A DNA stretch of 64,000 nt from Polaribacter sp. IC066 (GCF_007997085.1 NZ_VORR01000004.1:1-64000), one strand, 5' to 3'. Positions 52,333-63,300 are shown, numbered from the stretch's first letter. Translations and numbers: made by a program. The notes: generated from the letters alone by a model not told the origin.

Positions 52333-52570
52333 GAATGAACAACCTCGAAGCGGAGCTATCGAGGTATCAAAAAGGAATATCCTTTTAATATTTCGACGCA
52401 GAGCGCCAGGATATTTAACTCAAGATTCCGCTAAATACTGAAACAAGTTCAGCACATAAAGCGGGATTATCCTGCCTACCGGACAGTTAGACCCGCCTAA
52501 CAGCAAGCAGATTCAACTTACAATTTTGAATTTATAGCTTCGCTATTTTTCAAAATTGAGTTTCACTAAT
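52333..52570. repeat. Dispersed intergenic repeat, copy B
   Basis: Homologous to 19391-19585. It holds three nested hairpins: GATTCCGCT ... AGCGGGATT with inner CTGAA-ACAAG-TTCAG (52423-52468, as at 36754), a CCTGCCTACCGGACAG block (the sequence into which the IS inserted at 43917), and the terminal CAATTTTGAA ... TTCAAAATTG with inner ATAGC-TTC-GCTAT. Confidence 0.75.
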
Positions 52571-52579
52571 AAAAACAAT

Positions 52580-52681
52580 ATGAAAAGAAAAATAATATGT
52601 TTAGCAAGTTTTCAATTATTCACTTGCTCATTAGTAAGTGAAAATATGACGGGTAAATGGTATGAAATTAAAGAGAAATGA
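52580..52681 (+). pseudogene. N-terminal fragment of a lipocalin-like lipoprotein
   Basis: A 33-codon frame reads MetLysArgLysIleIleCysLeuAla, a Cys at a lipobox-like position (PheThrCysSer), then AsnMetThrGlyLysTrpTyrGluIleLys, the GxW motif region of lipocalin-type domains, and stops at TGA 52679. Scattered coding-like pieces (LeuIleGluGlnAspLeuLysMetLysAlaGlu near 52755) follow in other frames. Read as a truncated, decayed gene. Confidence 0.45.
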
Positions 52682-53148
52682 CAAAACAGGTTCTTTTAGA
52701 GGTTTTGCTTATTGAAAATATTGCCCACTAGGCGCTATAACTTTAGTCGAAACCTTATTGAACAAGATTTGAAAATGAAAGCCGAAACCCTAAAATCAGA
52801 TACAAGTCAAAACACTTTAAGAGATAAAATAACTTCTGAAAGCGCACGGTAAAATTTAACGCATTTTAAATTATATTTTGATTAGATGTAAAAAATCATT
52901 TGAAAGGATTTCATATGACAGCATGCAAATTGATTTACAACCTCTTTTAAAGAGCACTGAAGTTTAATATTATAGACCGTCTTTAACTTTTAAGCAGGAA
53001 GTGTATGCCTATTTATTAAAGTAATTAAAAATCAGTTAAAAGGATCAGAAAAAGAATATGGCACTTAATTTCTGATAAAATTTCAATTTAAGTACATCAA
53101 CATAAAAAACACAACACCTCATTTTATAAAACTAAAACCAACTGCAAT
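52682..53148. other. Decayed intergenic stretch
   Basis: Stops in every frame with short coding-like islands left over from the preceding fragment. No promoter of consensus type was seen for the oligopeptidase gene that follows. Confidence 0.4.
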
Positions 53149-55221
53149 ATGAAAAAGTACATTTTATTACTCTTAGCACTTATTGGAACAAATCAAATTT
53201 TGCAGGCCCAAGATGATAAATATATATGGCTAGAAGAAGTTGATGGCAAAAAAGCTTTAGAATTTGTAAAAACTCAAAATAAAGCTACGGTAGATAAATT
53301 AAGTTCTGAAAAAGACTATCAAGAAATTTATGATCAAAGTTTAGAAATTTTTAATTCTAAGGAAAAAATAGCGTATCCAAATGTTTATGGAAACTACGTA
53401 TTTAATTTTTGGAAAGATAAAGACCATATAAGAGGTATTTGGAGAAGATGCTCATTAGAAAGCTATACGAACGGAAATCCGAAGTGGGAAACCTTATTAG
53501 ATATTGATGAACTTTCAAAAAAAGATGACATTAAATGGGTGTATAAAGGAGCTAGTGGTTTGTACCCTGATTTCAATCGTTTTTTAGTTAAACTTTCTAA
53601 AGGTGGCGGCGATGCGGTTGTTACCAAAGAGTTTGATATTAACAAAAAACAGTTTGTAGAAAACGGGTTTTTTATAGCGGAGTCAAAAGGTAGTGCCAAC
53701 TATATTGATGATAAAACTTTAATTGTTACTTCCGATTTTGGCGAAGGTACTATGACAACATCTGGGTATCCAAGACAAGTAAAAGTATGGAAACGAGGTA
53801 CGCTTCTAAAAGATGCACAACTTATTTTTGAAGGCGATTCTACAGATGTAAGTGTACAAGGCTACGTTACACGCGATGGTTCAAAACAATATACTCTTGT
53901 TAGAAAAGGTGTAACATTTTATGCACGCAACACCTTTATTTGGAAAAATGACAAACTAATACAACTAGATATTCCTGAAGATGCTGAAACAAATGGTATT
54001 TTAAAGAATCAAATGCTTGTTCAATTAAAATCTGATTGGACAGTAAATTCTAAAACCTATAAAACAGGAACGCTTTTAAGCATCAATTTCACCGAATTAT
54101 TAAAAGGGAATAAAGAAATCGAAGTAGTTTTAGTGCCAGATGAGTTTTCAAGTATTTTAGGTATTCGAAAAACCAAAAACAAACTTCTTGTCAACGTTTT
54201 AAAAAATGTAGTTGGTCAATTATACATCTATTCATTTAGCAACGGAAAATGGTCAAATCAAAAAGTAGATACACTCAATTTAGGCGCTATTTATATTAAA
54301 GATACAAACTCATTTACAGATCAATTTTTCTTTAGTTTCGAAAATTTTATTACGCCAAGCACCTTATACACTGCAGATGCAAGTAATAATACGTTTAATG
54401 CATACAAATCTTTACCTGCTTACTTTGATGCTAGTAAATATGAAGTGCACCAATACAAAGCAACCTCAAAAGACGGTACCATGATTCCTTATTTTATGGT
54501 CTCTGCTAAAGGCATTAAAAAAGATGGTTCTAACCCGACTTTAGTCTATGCATACGGTGGTTTTGAAGTTTCTTTAACCCCTTTTTATGCGCCAACTTTT
54601 GGCGTATCATGGTTAGAGAAAGGCGGTGTTTTTGTAATGGCAAATCTTCGTGGCGGTGGCGAATTTGGCCCTAAATGGCATCAAGATGGTATCAAAGAAA
54701 AGCGACAAAATGTGTACGACGATTTATATGCGGTCTCTGAAGATTTAATCGCTAAAAAAGTAACCTCACCGAAACATTTAGGCCTTTTAGGCGGCAGCAA
54801 TGGCGGTTTGCTGGTTGGTGTTGCTTTTACACAACGACCAGATTTATACAATGCTATTGTTTGTGAAGTGCCTTTACTAGACATGAAACGCTATCATAAA
54901 TTGTTAGCAGGCGCAAGTTGGATGGGCGAGTTTGGGAATCCTGATATTCCTGAAGAATGGGAGTACATCAAAAAATATTCTCCTTATCAAAACCTTAAAG
55001 AAGGAATGAAGTACCCAGAAGTCTACTTCGGAACTTCTACTCGTGATGATAGAGTGCATCCTGGTCATGCGCGTAAAATGGTTGCTAAAATGAATGCTAT
55101 GGGTTACAAAACCTATTATTATGAAAATACAGAAGGCGGTCATGCAGGTTCATCAACCAATGAACAAAGAGCAAAATCAAATGCTTTGATGTTTTCTTAT
55201 TTACTAATGAAGTTGAAGTAA
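53149..55221 (+). CDS. Prolyl oligopeptidase family serine peptidase (S9)
   Basis: The 690-aa enzyme has a Sec signal (GTNQILQAQ), an N-terminal beta-propeller (about 60-410) and a C-terminal alpha/beta-hydrolase domain. The catalytic Ser lies in LGLLGGSNGGLLVG (about 549), the Asp in TSTRDDRVHPGHARKM (about 633) and the His in NTEGGHAGSS (about 667). It cleaves short proline-containing peptides and is exported to the periplasm or beyond. It follows a decayed region and is probably monocistronic. With two other peptidases near 2-6 kb, it adds to peptide-scavenging capacity. Confidence 0.9.
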   Translation: MKKYILLLLALIGTNQILQAQDDKYIWLEEVDGKKALEFVKTQNKATVDKLSSEKDYQEIYDQSLEIFNSKEKIAYPNVYGNYVFNFWKDKDHIRGIWRRCSLESYTNGNPKWETLLDIDELSKKDDIKWVYKGASGLYPDFNRFLVKLSKGGGDAVVTKEFDINKKQFVENGFFIAESKGSANYIDDKTLIVTSDFGEGTMTTSGYPRQVKVWKRGTLLKDAQLIFEGDSTDVSVQGYVTRDGSKQYTLVRKGVTFYARNTFIWKNDKLIQLDIPEDAETNGILKNQMLVQLKSDWTVNSKTYKTGTLLSINFTELLKGNKEIEVVLVPDEFSSILGIRKTKNKLLVNVLKNVVGQLYIYSFSNGKWSNQKVDTLNLGAIYIKDTNSFTDQFFFSFENFITPSTLYTADASNNTFNAYKSLPAYFDASKYEVHQYKATSKDGTMIPYFMVSAKGIKKDGSNPTLVYAYGGFEVSLTPFYAPTFGVSWLEKGGVFVMANLRGGGEFGPKWHQDGIKEKRQNVYDDLYAVSEDLIAKKVTSPKHLGLLGGSNGGLLVGVAFTQRPDLYNAIVCEVPLLDMKRYHKLLAGASWMGEFGNPDIPEEWEYIKKYSPYQNLKEGMKYPEVYFGTSTRDDRVHPGHARKMVAKMNAMGYKTYYYENTEGGHAGSSTNEQRAKSNALMFSYLLMKLK

Positions 55222-55578
55222 TTTATAGGCCAATTATAAATGTATCATTTAAAAAATAAATATATGGTTATGAAAAAATGCATAGGTTTATTTAATAAGG
55301 CAATCTTACTCGTATTCTTCTCAAGATTAATTTTTAGAATTTGCTGGTTATAGAACATAAATTTATAAAAAACAATTCCCAACAGTCTCTTGTCTTAAAG
55401 TTAAAGAATTAGCCTTAACAGAATTTTGACTAGATATTAAATTAGAAGCCCATACAACTCAATAAAACTAAAGTGTATAATTTTTTGTGATACGTTTGGG
55501 TTCAAGTTTTTTTAATTTCTAAATCACATTAAAATTTAGTTAGTATCAATTTTAATCATTAACCCAACCAACAAAAAA
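55222..55578. other. Intergenic DNA with a weak inverted-repeat match
   Basis: No gene recognised. At 55523-55540 ATCACAT-TAAA-ATTTAGT matches the response-regulator site in 12 of the 14 non-spacer bases, but only the left arm is intact; it lies 38 bp from the DUF418 start. Confidence 0.35.
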
Positions 55579-56889
55579 ATGCTAATAACCCAAACATCAT
55601 TGACCCCATTAAAAGCACTCGATCGTATTCAATCTATCGACGTGATGCGAGGCATCGTTCTTTTCGGTATTTTATTGATGAATATCAATGGAATGGCTTT
55701 GGCAGATGCCTATGCTGACCCAACTGTATCAGGCGGCTCCACAGGATGGGATCTATACACATGGATTACCACAAATATGCTTTTTGAAGGGACGATGAGA
55801 GCTTTATTTTCACTGTTATTTGGAGCAGGTATGTTTATTCTTTTAGACCGTATGGAAAAGAAAGGTGCTGGCATCAAGGCCGCAGATATTTATTTTAGAA
55901 GGCTAACTTGGCTTTTAGTTTTTGGTATCATACATGGTTATCTTTTAGTTTGGACTGGAGAGATTTTATTCAATTATGCGCTTATGGGTTTTTTGGTGTA
56001 TTCCTTTAGAAATATGACACCTAAAAAGTTAATTATTATTGCTCTAGTTTTATTTTCTACAGGTACTGTTTGGAATTATGCCGATTATAAAGCTAATGTC
56101 AAATTGATGGAAAACGTCGCTATGGCGGAACAATTTAAAACGGATGGAAAAGAACTTACCGAAGACCTCAAAACAGCTCAAGTGAAATGGGAAGAATTAC
56201 AAAAAAAACGTTCACCAGAAGCCATTGCTGAATACAATTCAAATATGCAAAAAAATTATTTTGGGGTGGTTGCTTTTTTGGCACCTATTAATATGCATTT
56301 TGAAACGTATTATTTATATCGGTATGATGTTTGGGATATTTTAAGCATGATGCTCTTAGGTATTGCCTTTTTTAAACTGAAAATATTGTCGGCGGTAAAA
56401 TCCTATCGCTTTTATGGGATTATGCTGGGAGTGGGTTATGGCATAGGATTGATTGTTAATTATTATGAAGTTCTAATGATAATGGACAACAACTTTTCGT
56501 TTTTGAGTTTTTCAAAATCTAACCTCACTTATGATTTAGGTCGTGTATTCGTTGCCATGGGTCATATAGGTGCGATAATGCTATTCTGTAAATCACCTAT
56601 TTTATCACAACTAAAAAAAGCACTCGGAGCAGTTGGTAAAATGGCTTTAACTAATTATGTAATGCATTCGGTAATTGCGATGTTTGTTTTTACTGGTGCT
56701 GGTTTTGGGCTATTTGGAACTTTCCAAAGACATGAACTCTTGTACATTGTATTTGCAATTTGGATTTTTCAGTTAATTGCAAGTCCTATTTGGCTTAAGC
56801 ATTATTATTTCGGCCCATTAGAATGGCTTTGGAGAAATTTGAGCTATCAAAAAAGACATGCTTTGAGAAAGAAAAGTTCGAAACCATAA
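55579..56889 (+). CDS. DUF418 family membrane protein
   Basis: The 436-aa polytopic protein has the family N-terminus (IQSIDVMRGIVLFGILLMNINGM), about ten membrane spans, a charged loop mid-protein (about 180-225) and the C-terminal DUF418 signature (PLEWLWRNLSYQKR, about 413-426). Family members resemble acyltransferase-3-like membrane proteins, but their substrate is not known. It is flanked by noncoding or decayed DNA on both sides. Confidence 0.88.
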   Translation: MLITQTSLTPLKALDRIQSIDVMRGIVLFGILLMNINGMALADAYADPTVSGGSTGWDLYTWITTNMLFEGTMRALFSLLFGAGMFILLDRMEKKGAGIKAADIYFRRLTWLLVFGIIHGYLLVWTGEILFNYALMGFLVYSFRNMTPKKLIIIALVLFSTGTVWNYADYKANVKLMENVAMAEQFKTDGKELTEDLKTAQVKWEELQKKRSPEAIAEYNSNMQKNYFGVVAFLAPINMHFETYYLYRYDVWDILSMMLLGIAFFKLKILSAVKSYRFYGIMLGVGYGIGLIVNYYEVLMIMDNNFSFLSFSKSNLTYDLGRVFVAMGHIGAIMLFCKSPILSQLKKALGAVGKMALTNYVMHSVIAMFVFTGAGFGLFGTFQRHELLYIVFAIWIFQLIASPIWLKHYYFGPLEWLWRNLSYQKRHALRKKSSKP

Positions 56890-57447
56890 AAATAATTAAT
56901 TCATGTTACACTAAAGAAATGAAAACCAAAAGCAACACATCAAATTTTAAAAACACTTTAAACGCTTTATCGCTTTTTATTATAACGTTTTTACGACTGT
57001 TGGTTTCCCTAAACTAAAGACCAAAGCGTGGCTGTCAGTTAAAACTGAATCAAATCACTTCTATTAAAAATAGAAAATTTGCAGATTTTATTGCTATTGA
57101 TTATGATCCATGAAACCATATAAGCGTGTTGAAAAATATTCATTATGAGATGAAATATAGTGTGGTTAACAAAAAGTAAACAGGAATATTCAGATATGAA
57201 TTCTACTGCTTTTATGATGTTCAATTTTGATTAAAAAAGTAAAGTACATCGCATAAAAATGAAAGGTATTTCGCTACATACGAATGTCAGTTTTAACTTT
57301 TAAGATTTGAAATTGAACCAACTTAAATAACTAACTAAAACAGTGCATAAAATGCAACAAATTTAACCTGTAGTTTTAAATAAAGGTAAGGGCAATCTAT
57401 TACTATTACGAAATTAGCCTATTAACGTACATAATGAAATTAATAAA
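56890..57447. other. Decayed intergenic region
   Basis: A 32-codon frame at 56919-57017 (MetLysThrLysSerAsnThrSer, then a hydrophobic stretch) looks like the start of a lost membrane protein. Other frames are full of stops, and no RNA structure was seen. Confidence 0.35.
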
Positions 57448-57615
57448 ATGAAAATATTTCTAAAACGGTTCTTTCTAATTTTAATAAGCCTTATCGCTAT
57501 TACAGTGATTTCAATATACATAATTCAGCTAGTACATGAACTGCTTGTCAGTATCCATAATGTGTACCAAATGGTAGCGAATAAAATGCTTGTAAGTATC
57601 AATACTGTAAAATAG
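57448..57615 (+). pseudogene. N-terminal fragment of a membrane-anchored protein
   Basis: A 55-aa frame starts MetLysIlePheLeuLysArgPhePheLeuIle with a single long hydrophobic anchor, then ValTyrGlnMetValAlaAsnLysMetLeu, and stops at TAG. Coding-like sequence continues in other frames to about 57760. It resembles the start of serine-hydrolase-type membrane proteins, but the match is too short to name. Probably a decayed gene. Confidence 0.35.
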
Positions 57616-58003
57616 ATGCTAGTAGAGACAAACTTTGGACAATCGGTGTCTTTAATCATATTGCTCTTTTAACACAAAAAACAACAGAAAAACAGCAGCA
57701 AAATATTCAAACGACCATCACTGCACTAATGATAAAAAAAATATATACAGCTATGTTAAATTAATGGGTATCATAAATAGTAATCATACGTTCGTTTTTA
57801 AAGTCAATCCTTAATTTTTTAGCTTTTTTTTGTTCATAAGTAAAAGAAACTTATATTAGATAACTATTTAATTTCAGAGGAAAACAGAGAAAACAAAGTA
57901 ATAATTATCATAAAGTGTTTACAAGAACTTAACTTGTTAAATAATGATTGCTTAACATAAACTTTTACCGAATCATCTATTTTTATGAGCTAAACTAGTT
58001 ATC
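57616..58003. other. Intergenic region upstream of the Crp/Fnr gene
   Basis: The first 150 bp hold residual coding-like pieces of the preceding fragment. The rest is AT-rich and should contain the promoter. Nothing else was recognised. Confidence 0.35.
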
Positions 58004-58624
58004 ATGAATAACACTATTCGACCTGTTAATAAAGGTTTTGAGAAGTTCGATCTTTTTTTATCACTAAAAACTTCAGAAACACCTTATGAAAAACAACAGA
58101 TTCTAGAAATCGAGGTTAAAAAAAATGAGTATATTTATTTACCTCTAAATAAAAAAAACTACATTTATGAAGTTATCTGTGGCGCTGTAAAGCTCGGCGG
58201 TTATGCAGATGATGGAGAAAGTTTTGTTTACGAAGTTTTACCAGCTACTGAATTCTTTGGCAACTTTAAATACCTAAATGGTCAATTTCAAGAATATGCG
58301 AAAGCATTGGTCAATAGTAAAATTAGGTTGTACGATTTAGATTTTTTTAAAACAACCATCGTGACAAATCCAATTATTACAAATTGGTTTATTTCTTATC
58401 TTGTAAAAAGATGGTGCTCTGCTGAACTAAAACTCAAAAATAGTAAAGAAAAACAAATAGAAGAGCGAATAGCCGCTCTTCAAAAATACTATGATATTCC
58501 CATTACAGACACAAAAGGGTGTTCTTATATTCTTTTTGATGTATTATCAAAAAAAGATATGGGTGACCTTATTGGGGTCACCCGTCAAACTGTGTCTTCT
58601 GTATTACAAAAAAGAAATAGTTAG
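58004..58624 (+). CDS. Crp/Fnr family transcriptional regulator
   Basis: The 206-aa regulator has an N-terminal cyclic-nucleotide-binding-type barrel (about 20-120; YIYLPLNKKNYIYEVICGAVKLGGY), a long dimerisation helix (about 125-160) and a Crp-type winged helix whose recognition helix is in DLIGVTRQTVSSVLQKRN near the C-terminus. No Fe-S cysteine cluster of Fnr type is visible. Its last 4 bases overlap the 3' end of the convergent phosphodiesterase gene. The effector and targets are unknown. Confidence 0.85.
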   Translation: MNNTIRPVNKGFEKFDLFLSLKTSETPYEKQQILEIEVKKNEYIYLPLNKKNYIYEVICGAVKLGGYADDGESFVYEVLPATEFFGNFKYLNGQFQEYAKALVNSKIRLYDLDFFKTTIVTNPIITNWFISYLVKRWCSAELKLKNSKEKQIEERIAALQKYYDIPITDTKGCSYILFDVLSKKDMGDLIGVTRQTVSSVLQKRNS

Positions 58625-59970
58625 TCTTTTAAAATTCCGGGATATAAAATACCATCTTTAGTCTTAAAATTAAGATGAAGAAGTGCACTTATAATTGGTG
58701 CTATATCTTCTATGCCCATTTTTGAAATTATCTTACCTTCAGAAATTCCGGCTCCCCAAGCAACAAAACCGGTTTCTATTTGATGAAAATCTGGAAAATA
58801 ACCATGTGTACCGCCTGTTCTTTTTGTTACAACTGCTCCTGAAACAGCCCCAGACATTGCAACTCCCGGTATCGGATTTAAAGCCAATACAACAGTAGGA
58901 TCTGCACCAATGCTATCTAACTCGTTTTTTTCTACTACACGAAAAAGTTTTTTAACAGAATTTGGAAGATTCTTTAGTTTTTCTCTAATTTTGGTAAGTG
59001 TTTTTAAATCATTTTGATCTTTTAAATGTAAAAAAGCGGATGCTCCTTGGGTATGAAATGTTGCTTTCCAATTTCCTCTATTCTCTTTTGCTTCCATTAA
59101 ACCTTCTTCTACTAACCAAATATTTGGGTTTAAAGCAGAATGTATGTCTACAAAACCATGATCTCCTGTAATTATAAAAGTAGTTTTATCTAATATATTA
59201 GATTGTTCTGCAGCTTCCATAATTTTTCCGATTGCCCGATCTACTGCTGCAATTGCCGTATGTACTTTTTTACCGTTTCTACCTTGTTCATGTTGAAAAT
59301 GATCTGTAGCTATTAAGTGTATTGTCATTAAATTCGGTTTATACTTTCCTAAAATATACCCTGCCATTTCTCCTGTACGATCTTCTCTACTTAAATTATC
59401 TCCATTAAAAGTAGCGATATTCATCTTACCTAAAACTTCAGTTTCCATTTCTTCTAAAAGTCCTTTTGGTGTTTGATGCTCTCGCATCGGAGCTATTCTA
59501 CCATAACTTTTATCTAAAGTCCAAACTTCTGGAATATTATAATCTACCGGCGCTCCAACAGAAACAGGCCAAATAAGACTCGCACTTTTTTTACCCGCTT
59601 TTCTAACTGCACCCCAAAGAGTTTCGGTCTGTATTAAATTACTTTCCCAATACCATTTTCCTGTTTGCCCTTTTGTTTCAAATGGACTATTATAATAAAT
59701 TCCGTGAGTTGCAGGAAAAGCTCCAGTAATAAGCGTGGTATGTGAAGGATACGTTACAGAAGGAAAAACTCCTCTTACACCATTTGCACTTACACCCTCT
59801 TTTGTCATATTTTTCAGATTTGGTACTGGCCATTTTGCTTCTTGATAAAAATCAGGACGAAAACCATCCACAGAAATTAAGATAACATGTTTTGAGACTG
59901 ATTTTTCTTGAGCTTTCATCTTTTGAAAACCAATAAATATAAATACTACCCATAAATATGTTTTTTTCAT
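58621..59970 (-). CDS. Secreted nucleotide pyrophosphatase/phosphodiesterase-type (alkaline phosphatase superfamily)
   Basis: The 449-aa protein has a Sec signal (GFQKMKAQEKS) and the ectonucleotide pyrophosphatase/phosphodiesterase fold. The first metal Asp lies in SVDGFRPDFY, the catalytic Thr in FPSVTYPSHTTLITG, the TDHFQHEQG segment and the ThrGlyAspHisGlyPhe motif supply further metal ligands, and a C-terminal His is in TGGTHGYFPD. It should hydrolyse phosphodiesters or nucleotide pyrophosphates in the periplasm. It is transcribed alone and converges on the Crp/Fnr gene with a 4-bp overlap. Confidence 0.88.
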   Translation of the reverse strand: MKKTYLWVVFIFIGFQKMKAQEKSVSKHVILISVDGFRPDFYQEAKWPVPNLKNMTKEGVSANGVRGVFPSVTYPSHTTLITGAFPATHGIYYNSPFETKGQTGKWYWESNLIQTETLWGAVRKAGKKSASLIWPVSVGAPVDYNIPEVWTLDKSYGRIAPMREHQTPKGLLEEMETEVLGKMNIATFNGDNLSREDRTGEMAGYILGKYKPNLMTIHLIATDHFQHEQGRNGKKVHTAIAAVDRAIGKIMEAAEQSNILDKTTFIITGDHGFVDIHSALNPNIWLVEEGLMEAKENRGNWKATFHTQGASAFLHLKDQNDLKTLTKIREKLKNLPNSVKKLFRVVEKNELDSIGADPTVVLALNPIPGVAMSGAVSGAVVTKRTGGTHGYFPDFHQIETGFVAWGAGISEGKIISKMGIEDIAPIISALLHLNFKTKDGILYPGILKD

Positions 59971-60098
59971 TTGTATTCCTTTTTTAATTTTTGATATTAA
60001 TATTTGTAAATGATTACTTTTTTTTTGAAAGAAAACTTTTATCCGAAGGACTTGATACTTGATAAAGGAATATCAAACCTCAAACAATTAAAAAAATT
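59971..60098. other. Short spacer upstream of the phosphodiesterase gene
   Basis: AT-rich sequence that should contain the phosphodiesterase promoter; M3 begins at 60099. Confidence 0.3.
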
Positions 60099-60325
60099 CA
60101 TTAGTGTCCGATTAAAAATAGTATAGGTTCATAAAACACCTTAAAATAAAAGGATTACACTTGTTTTTTTTTAAAGTTACACCTTACTTTTTTGAAAATA
60201 ATTTCATAGAGATAAAGTAGACAGTTTTATTTCAAGTTATGTGCATTTTTCCAATAGTTAGGATCAAATCTTGGTTCTTGCTTCTAAAAGGAAAGCAATC
60301 TTGCGTCTTTTATCAAACAAGAATA
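60099..60325. mobile_element. MITE-like element M3 (best preserved long copy)
   Basis: The left TIR CATTAGTGTCCGATTAAAA is shared over 31 identical bases (60094-60124) with M2. The right end TTTTATCAAACAAGAATA is its degenerate partner. The 227-bp interior has no reading frame. The block GATAAAGTAGACAG (near 60212) and the CTTCTAAAAGG...CAATCTTG block recur in M4 and M2. It separates the phosphodiesterase gene from the TonB receptor gene. Confidence 0.6.
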
Positions 60326-60332
60326 AATAAAA

Positions 60333-63300
60333 TTAATTAAACGAATACCTTACTCCAACTTGCAATCTCCAAGGAGTGCCGTTTATAGGTTCTGTACCTG
60401 CCCCTTTTTGCACATTATATTGATAACTATTTGTAGCTTGGTCGAAACCATCAATATTCATAAAATCTCTATTTCCAAAGTTGTAGCTGCGTCCCCATTC
60501 TTTATTTAATAAATTCATAAAATTAAAAACATCTACAGAAAGCGCTAAAGCATGTGCATCTTTAGATACATTAAAACTCTTCTGAATACGAAGATCTACT
60601 ATTGCATTAAAAGGATTTTTACCTCCATTTCTCTCTGCAAATCCTCCATAACTTTCTTTTAAATACTCTTTAAAACCCTGTGAAGTTTCTGGATCATTTA
60701 AGACTTCTTGATAACCATCTTTAATATATTCTGGTGTGTTTGCCTCACTTGGATCAAAAATATAAGCAATTTCATTGCTCAAGTTATAATCTCCGTTTGC
60801 ACTTTTATTCCCGCCAGATTTTAGAGAATACCTTGTACCACCTGTGCCTATAATTGTTGCTCCTAAAGTAAATCCTCTCCAAGTTGGACTTGCTCCGTTC
60901 ACTACAATTTTAGTATCAAAATGATTATCTGAATACCCATAATTTAAATCTCTAGGATCTCCGCTAACCGGCAGAAATGTAGACGTATTAGCAACACAAC
61001 AATTATAAGACGAATTATCTTTTGATTGGTTTACCGTAAAACTAGCATTTACATAACCATCTTCTCCTATTTTGGCAGAACCCTCTAAAACCAAAGCTAG
61101 GTTGTCTAAAATACCGTCAGAATTTAAAACCAAAGTTCTACCCACTAAATTTGAAACTCTAGACGCCCTCCAATCTGTGCGACCATTTGCTGCAATAGTA
61201 TTCGCAGGCACAAAAACTTCTCTGCCTTGTGGTGTAACAAAATAGGGTTCTGCAACTAAATTAGTTTCTTGGTACACGTAGTTATTTTTAGTGTGACTAA
61301 AAACAGCATTCAAGCCTAAACTATATCTATTTCCAAAAAAATGTGTATAATTAATATTTGCTTTATAAATTGTAGGTACTTCAAAATCTGGACTCACAGC
61401 ATTTATTGTAGAAAAAGGCGTAACACCCGCTGGTACTCCAGGCACCGTGCTTGGGTCGTTTCTATATCCTATAAAATCTGGTGTAGGAACATCGGCTCCT
61501 GTAACATCAATAGCACCTAACAGGGTTCCACTATTCTGAATATTATTTACTTGTGCATAATAATGTGGCTGTGAACTAAACACACCTCCACCAATTTTCA
61601 AAATATCAGTATCGTTACCTTTAATATTCCATGTTAATTGAAACCTAGGTTGAATATTATCAAAATCTTCTGGTTTTTCATCTGTACGAATTCCTAATTC
61701 TTGATACACTAAAGGATTAAATTCTGCTGCATCCAAAAACGCTGTTGCGTCATAGCGTATGCCTGCTACAAAATTTAAATTTGGATGTATATCAAACTCT
61801 ACTTGACCAAAAAGCGATAGATCTAAAACAGTTTGTTTCACCAAAGTAGAACCCTGTAACGGCACTTCACGAGCATATCTAGCAGCATTCAAATTGTCAA
61901 AATCATCCAAAGAATCAAAGAAAAAACGGCCATTTTGTTCATTAGATAATTGTGTTTCTAAAGTCGTTATTAAATTATCTGTTCCGAAAGTAAAATTGAA
62001 TTTACCAGAAGTAAGATATAATGTATTTGAAATCTGTATTTGATTTTCTAAATTAGTTTCTGGCGTATAACGCTGTCCTCCTAATTGCACACTTCTATTG
62101 CTATTGTTACCATTAGGCAAAATAGATTCTACTTGCACAATTGCCCTTGAAATGTTTTGTGACGGCAATTCTGAGTTAGGACTAAAAAGACGATCGGCTC
62201 GCTGATACTGTAGTTTAAATTCATTCGTAATATTAGATGAAAAGACAGAACGCAAAGAAAGAAACATACTATTTTCATAAGATTCAAAATCTGAATACGA
62301 TTCTGCTATTTCAATGTTAGAATTATCACTAACACTAAAAGGGTTTTCCCATTTATTATACAAGTTTCTAAATGTTAATCTGTGTTTATCGTTAATTTGC
62401 CAGTCTACTCTTAAAAAAAGATTATTAGCTTCGGTAACTCTATCAAACTGACCGATTTGTTGCGAATTACTTACACCATATTTATCTCTCCCTATTTGTA
62501 AAAAACGACTTAAACTTTCTTCCGAAATCCGTAAGCGATTCGCATCATTATCATTCTGAATATTTGCAATGAATTGAGGATCTCCTGCATCTTGCCTTTC
62601 ATACACTAAGAAAAAATGTAATTTATCTTTAATTATGGGACCTCCTAAACTTAAACCATATTGCGAATTATAGAAATCTGCTTCTCTATCTTCTCCTTGA
62701 ATTGTAAATTGACTTTGAAGATCATCTGCTCTATGGTAAAAAAAGGTACTTCCTTCAAATTCATTCGTTCCAGATTTTGTCACGGAAGTAATAGACCCAC
62801 CTCCTTGGCGTCCTTGTGTTACATCGTAATCATTTGTAGAAACCTCAAACTCTCGAATAGCTTCTTGAGAAATCGTATAAGGTCCTCTTCCAATTTCTCC
62901 TGCTGTAAGTGTATTTCTAAAGTTAACACCATCAATAGTTACATTTGTAGAAGTTCTTCTTTGGCCTCCTAAATTAAGACTTCCCGCTCCTTGTAATGGA
63001 GATAAACTTGTAAGTCTTGTAAAGTTTCTTCCCTCTGTTGGTAAGTTTTTAATTTGACCTTCTCCAATTTTTGTAGAAGCTCCTAATTGCTGAATACGTT
63101 TTGAAATACTATTCGTCGAAATAATAACTTCACTTAAAGAAGTTGCGGATTCTCGTAAAATATAATCAACCGTTATAATATCACTTAAATTTAACGAAAA
63201 TCCTTTTTGAACCACCTCTTTAAATCCTAAATATTTAGCAGTTACAATGTAAGGACCTCCTAGAGGTAATTGCTGAATTTTGTAACTGCCCGTTTCATTG

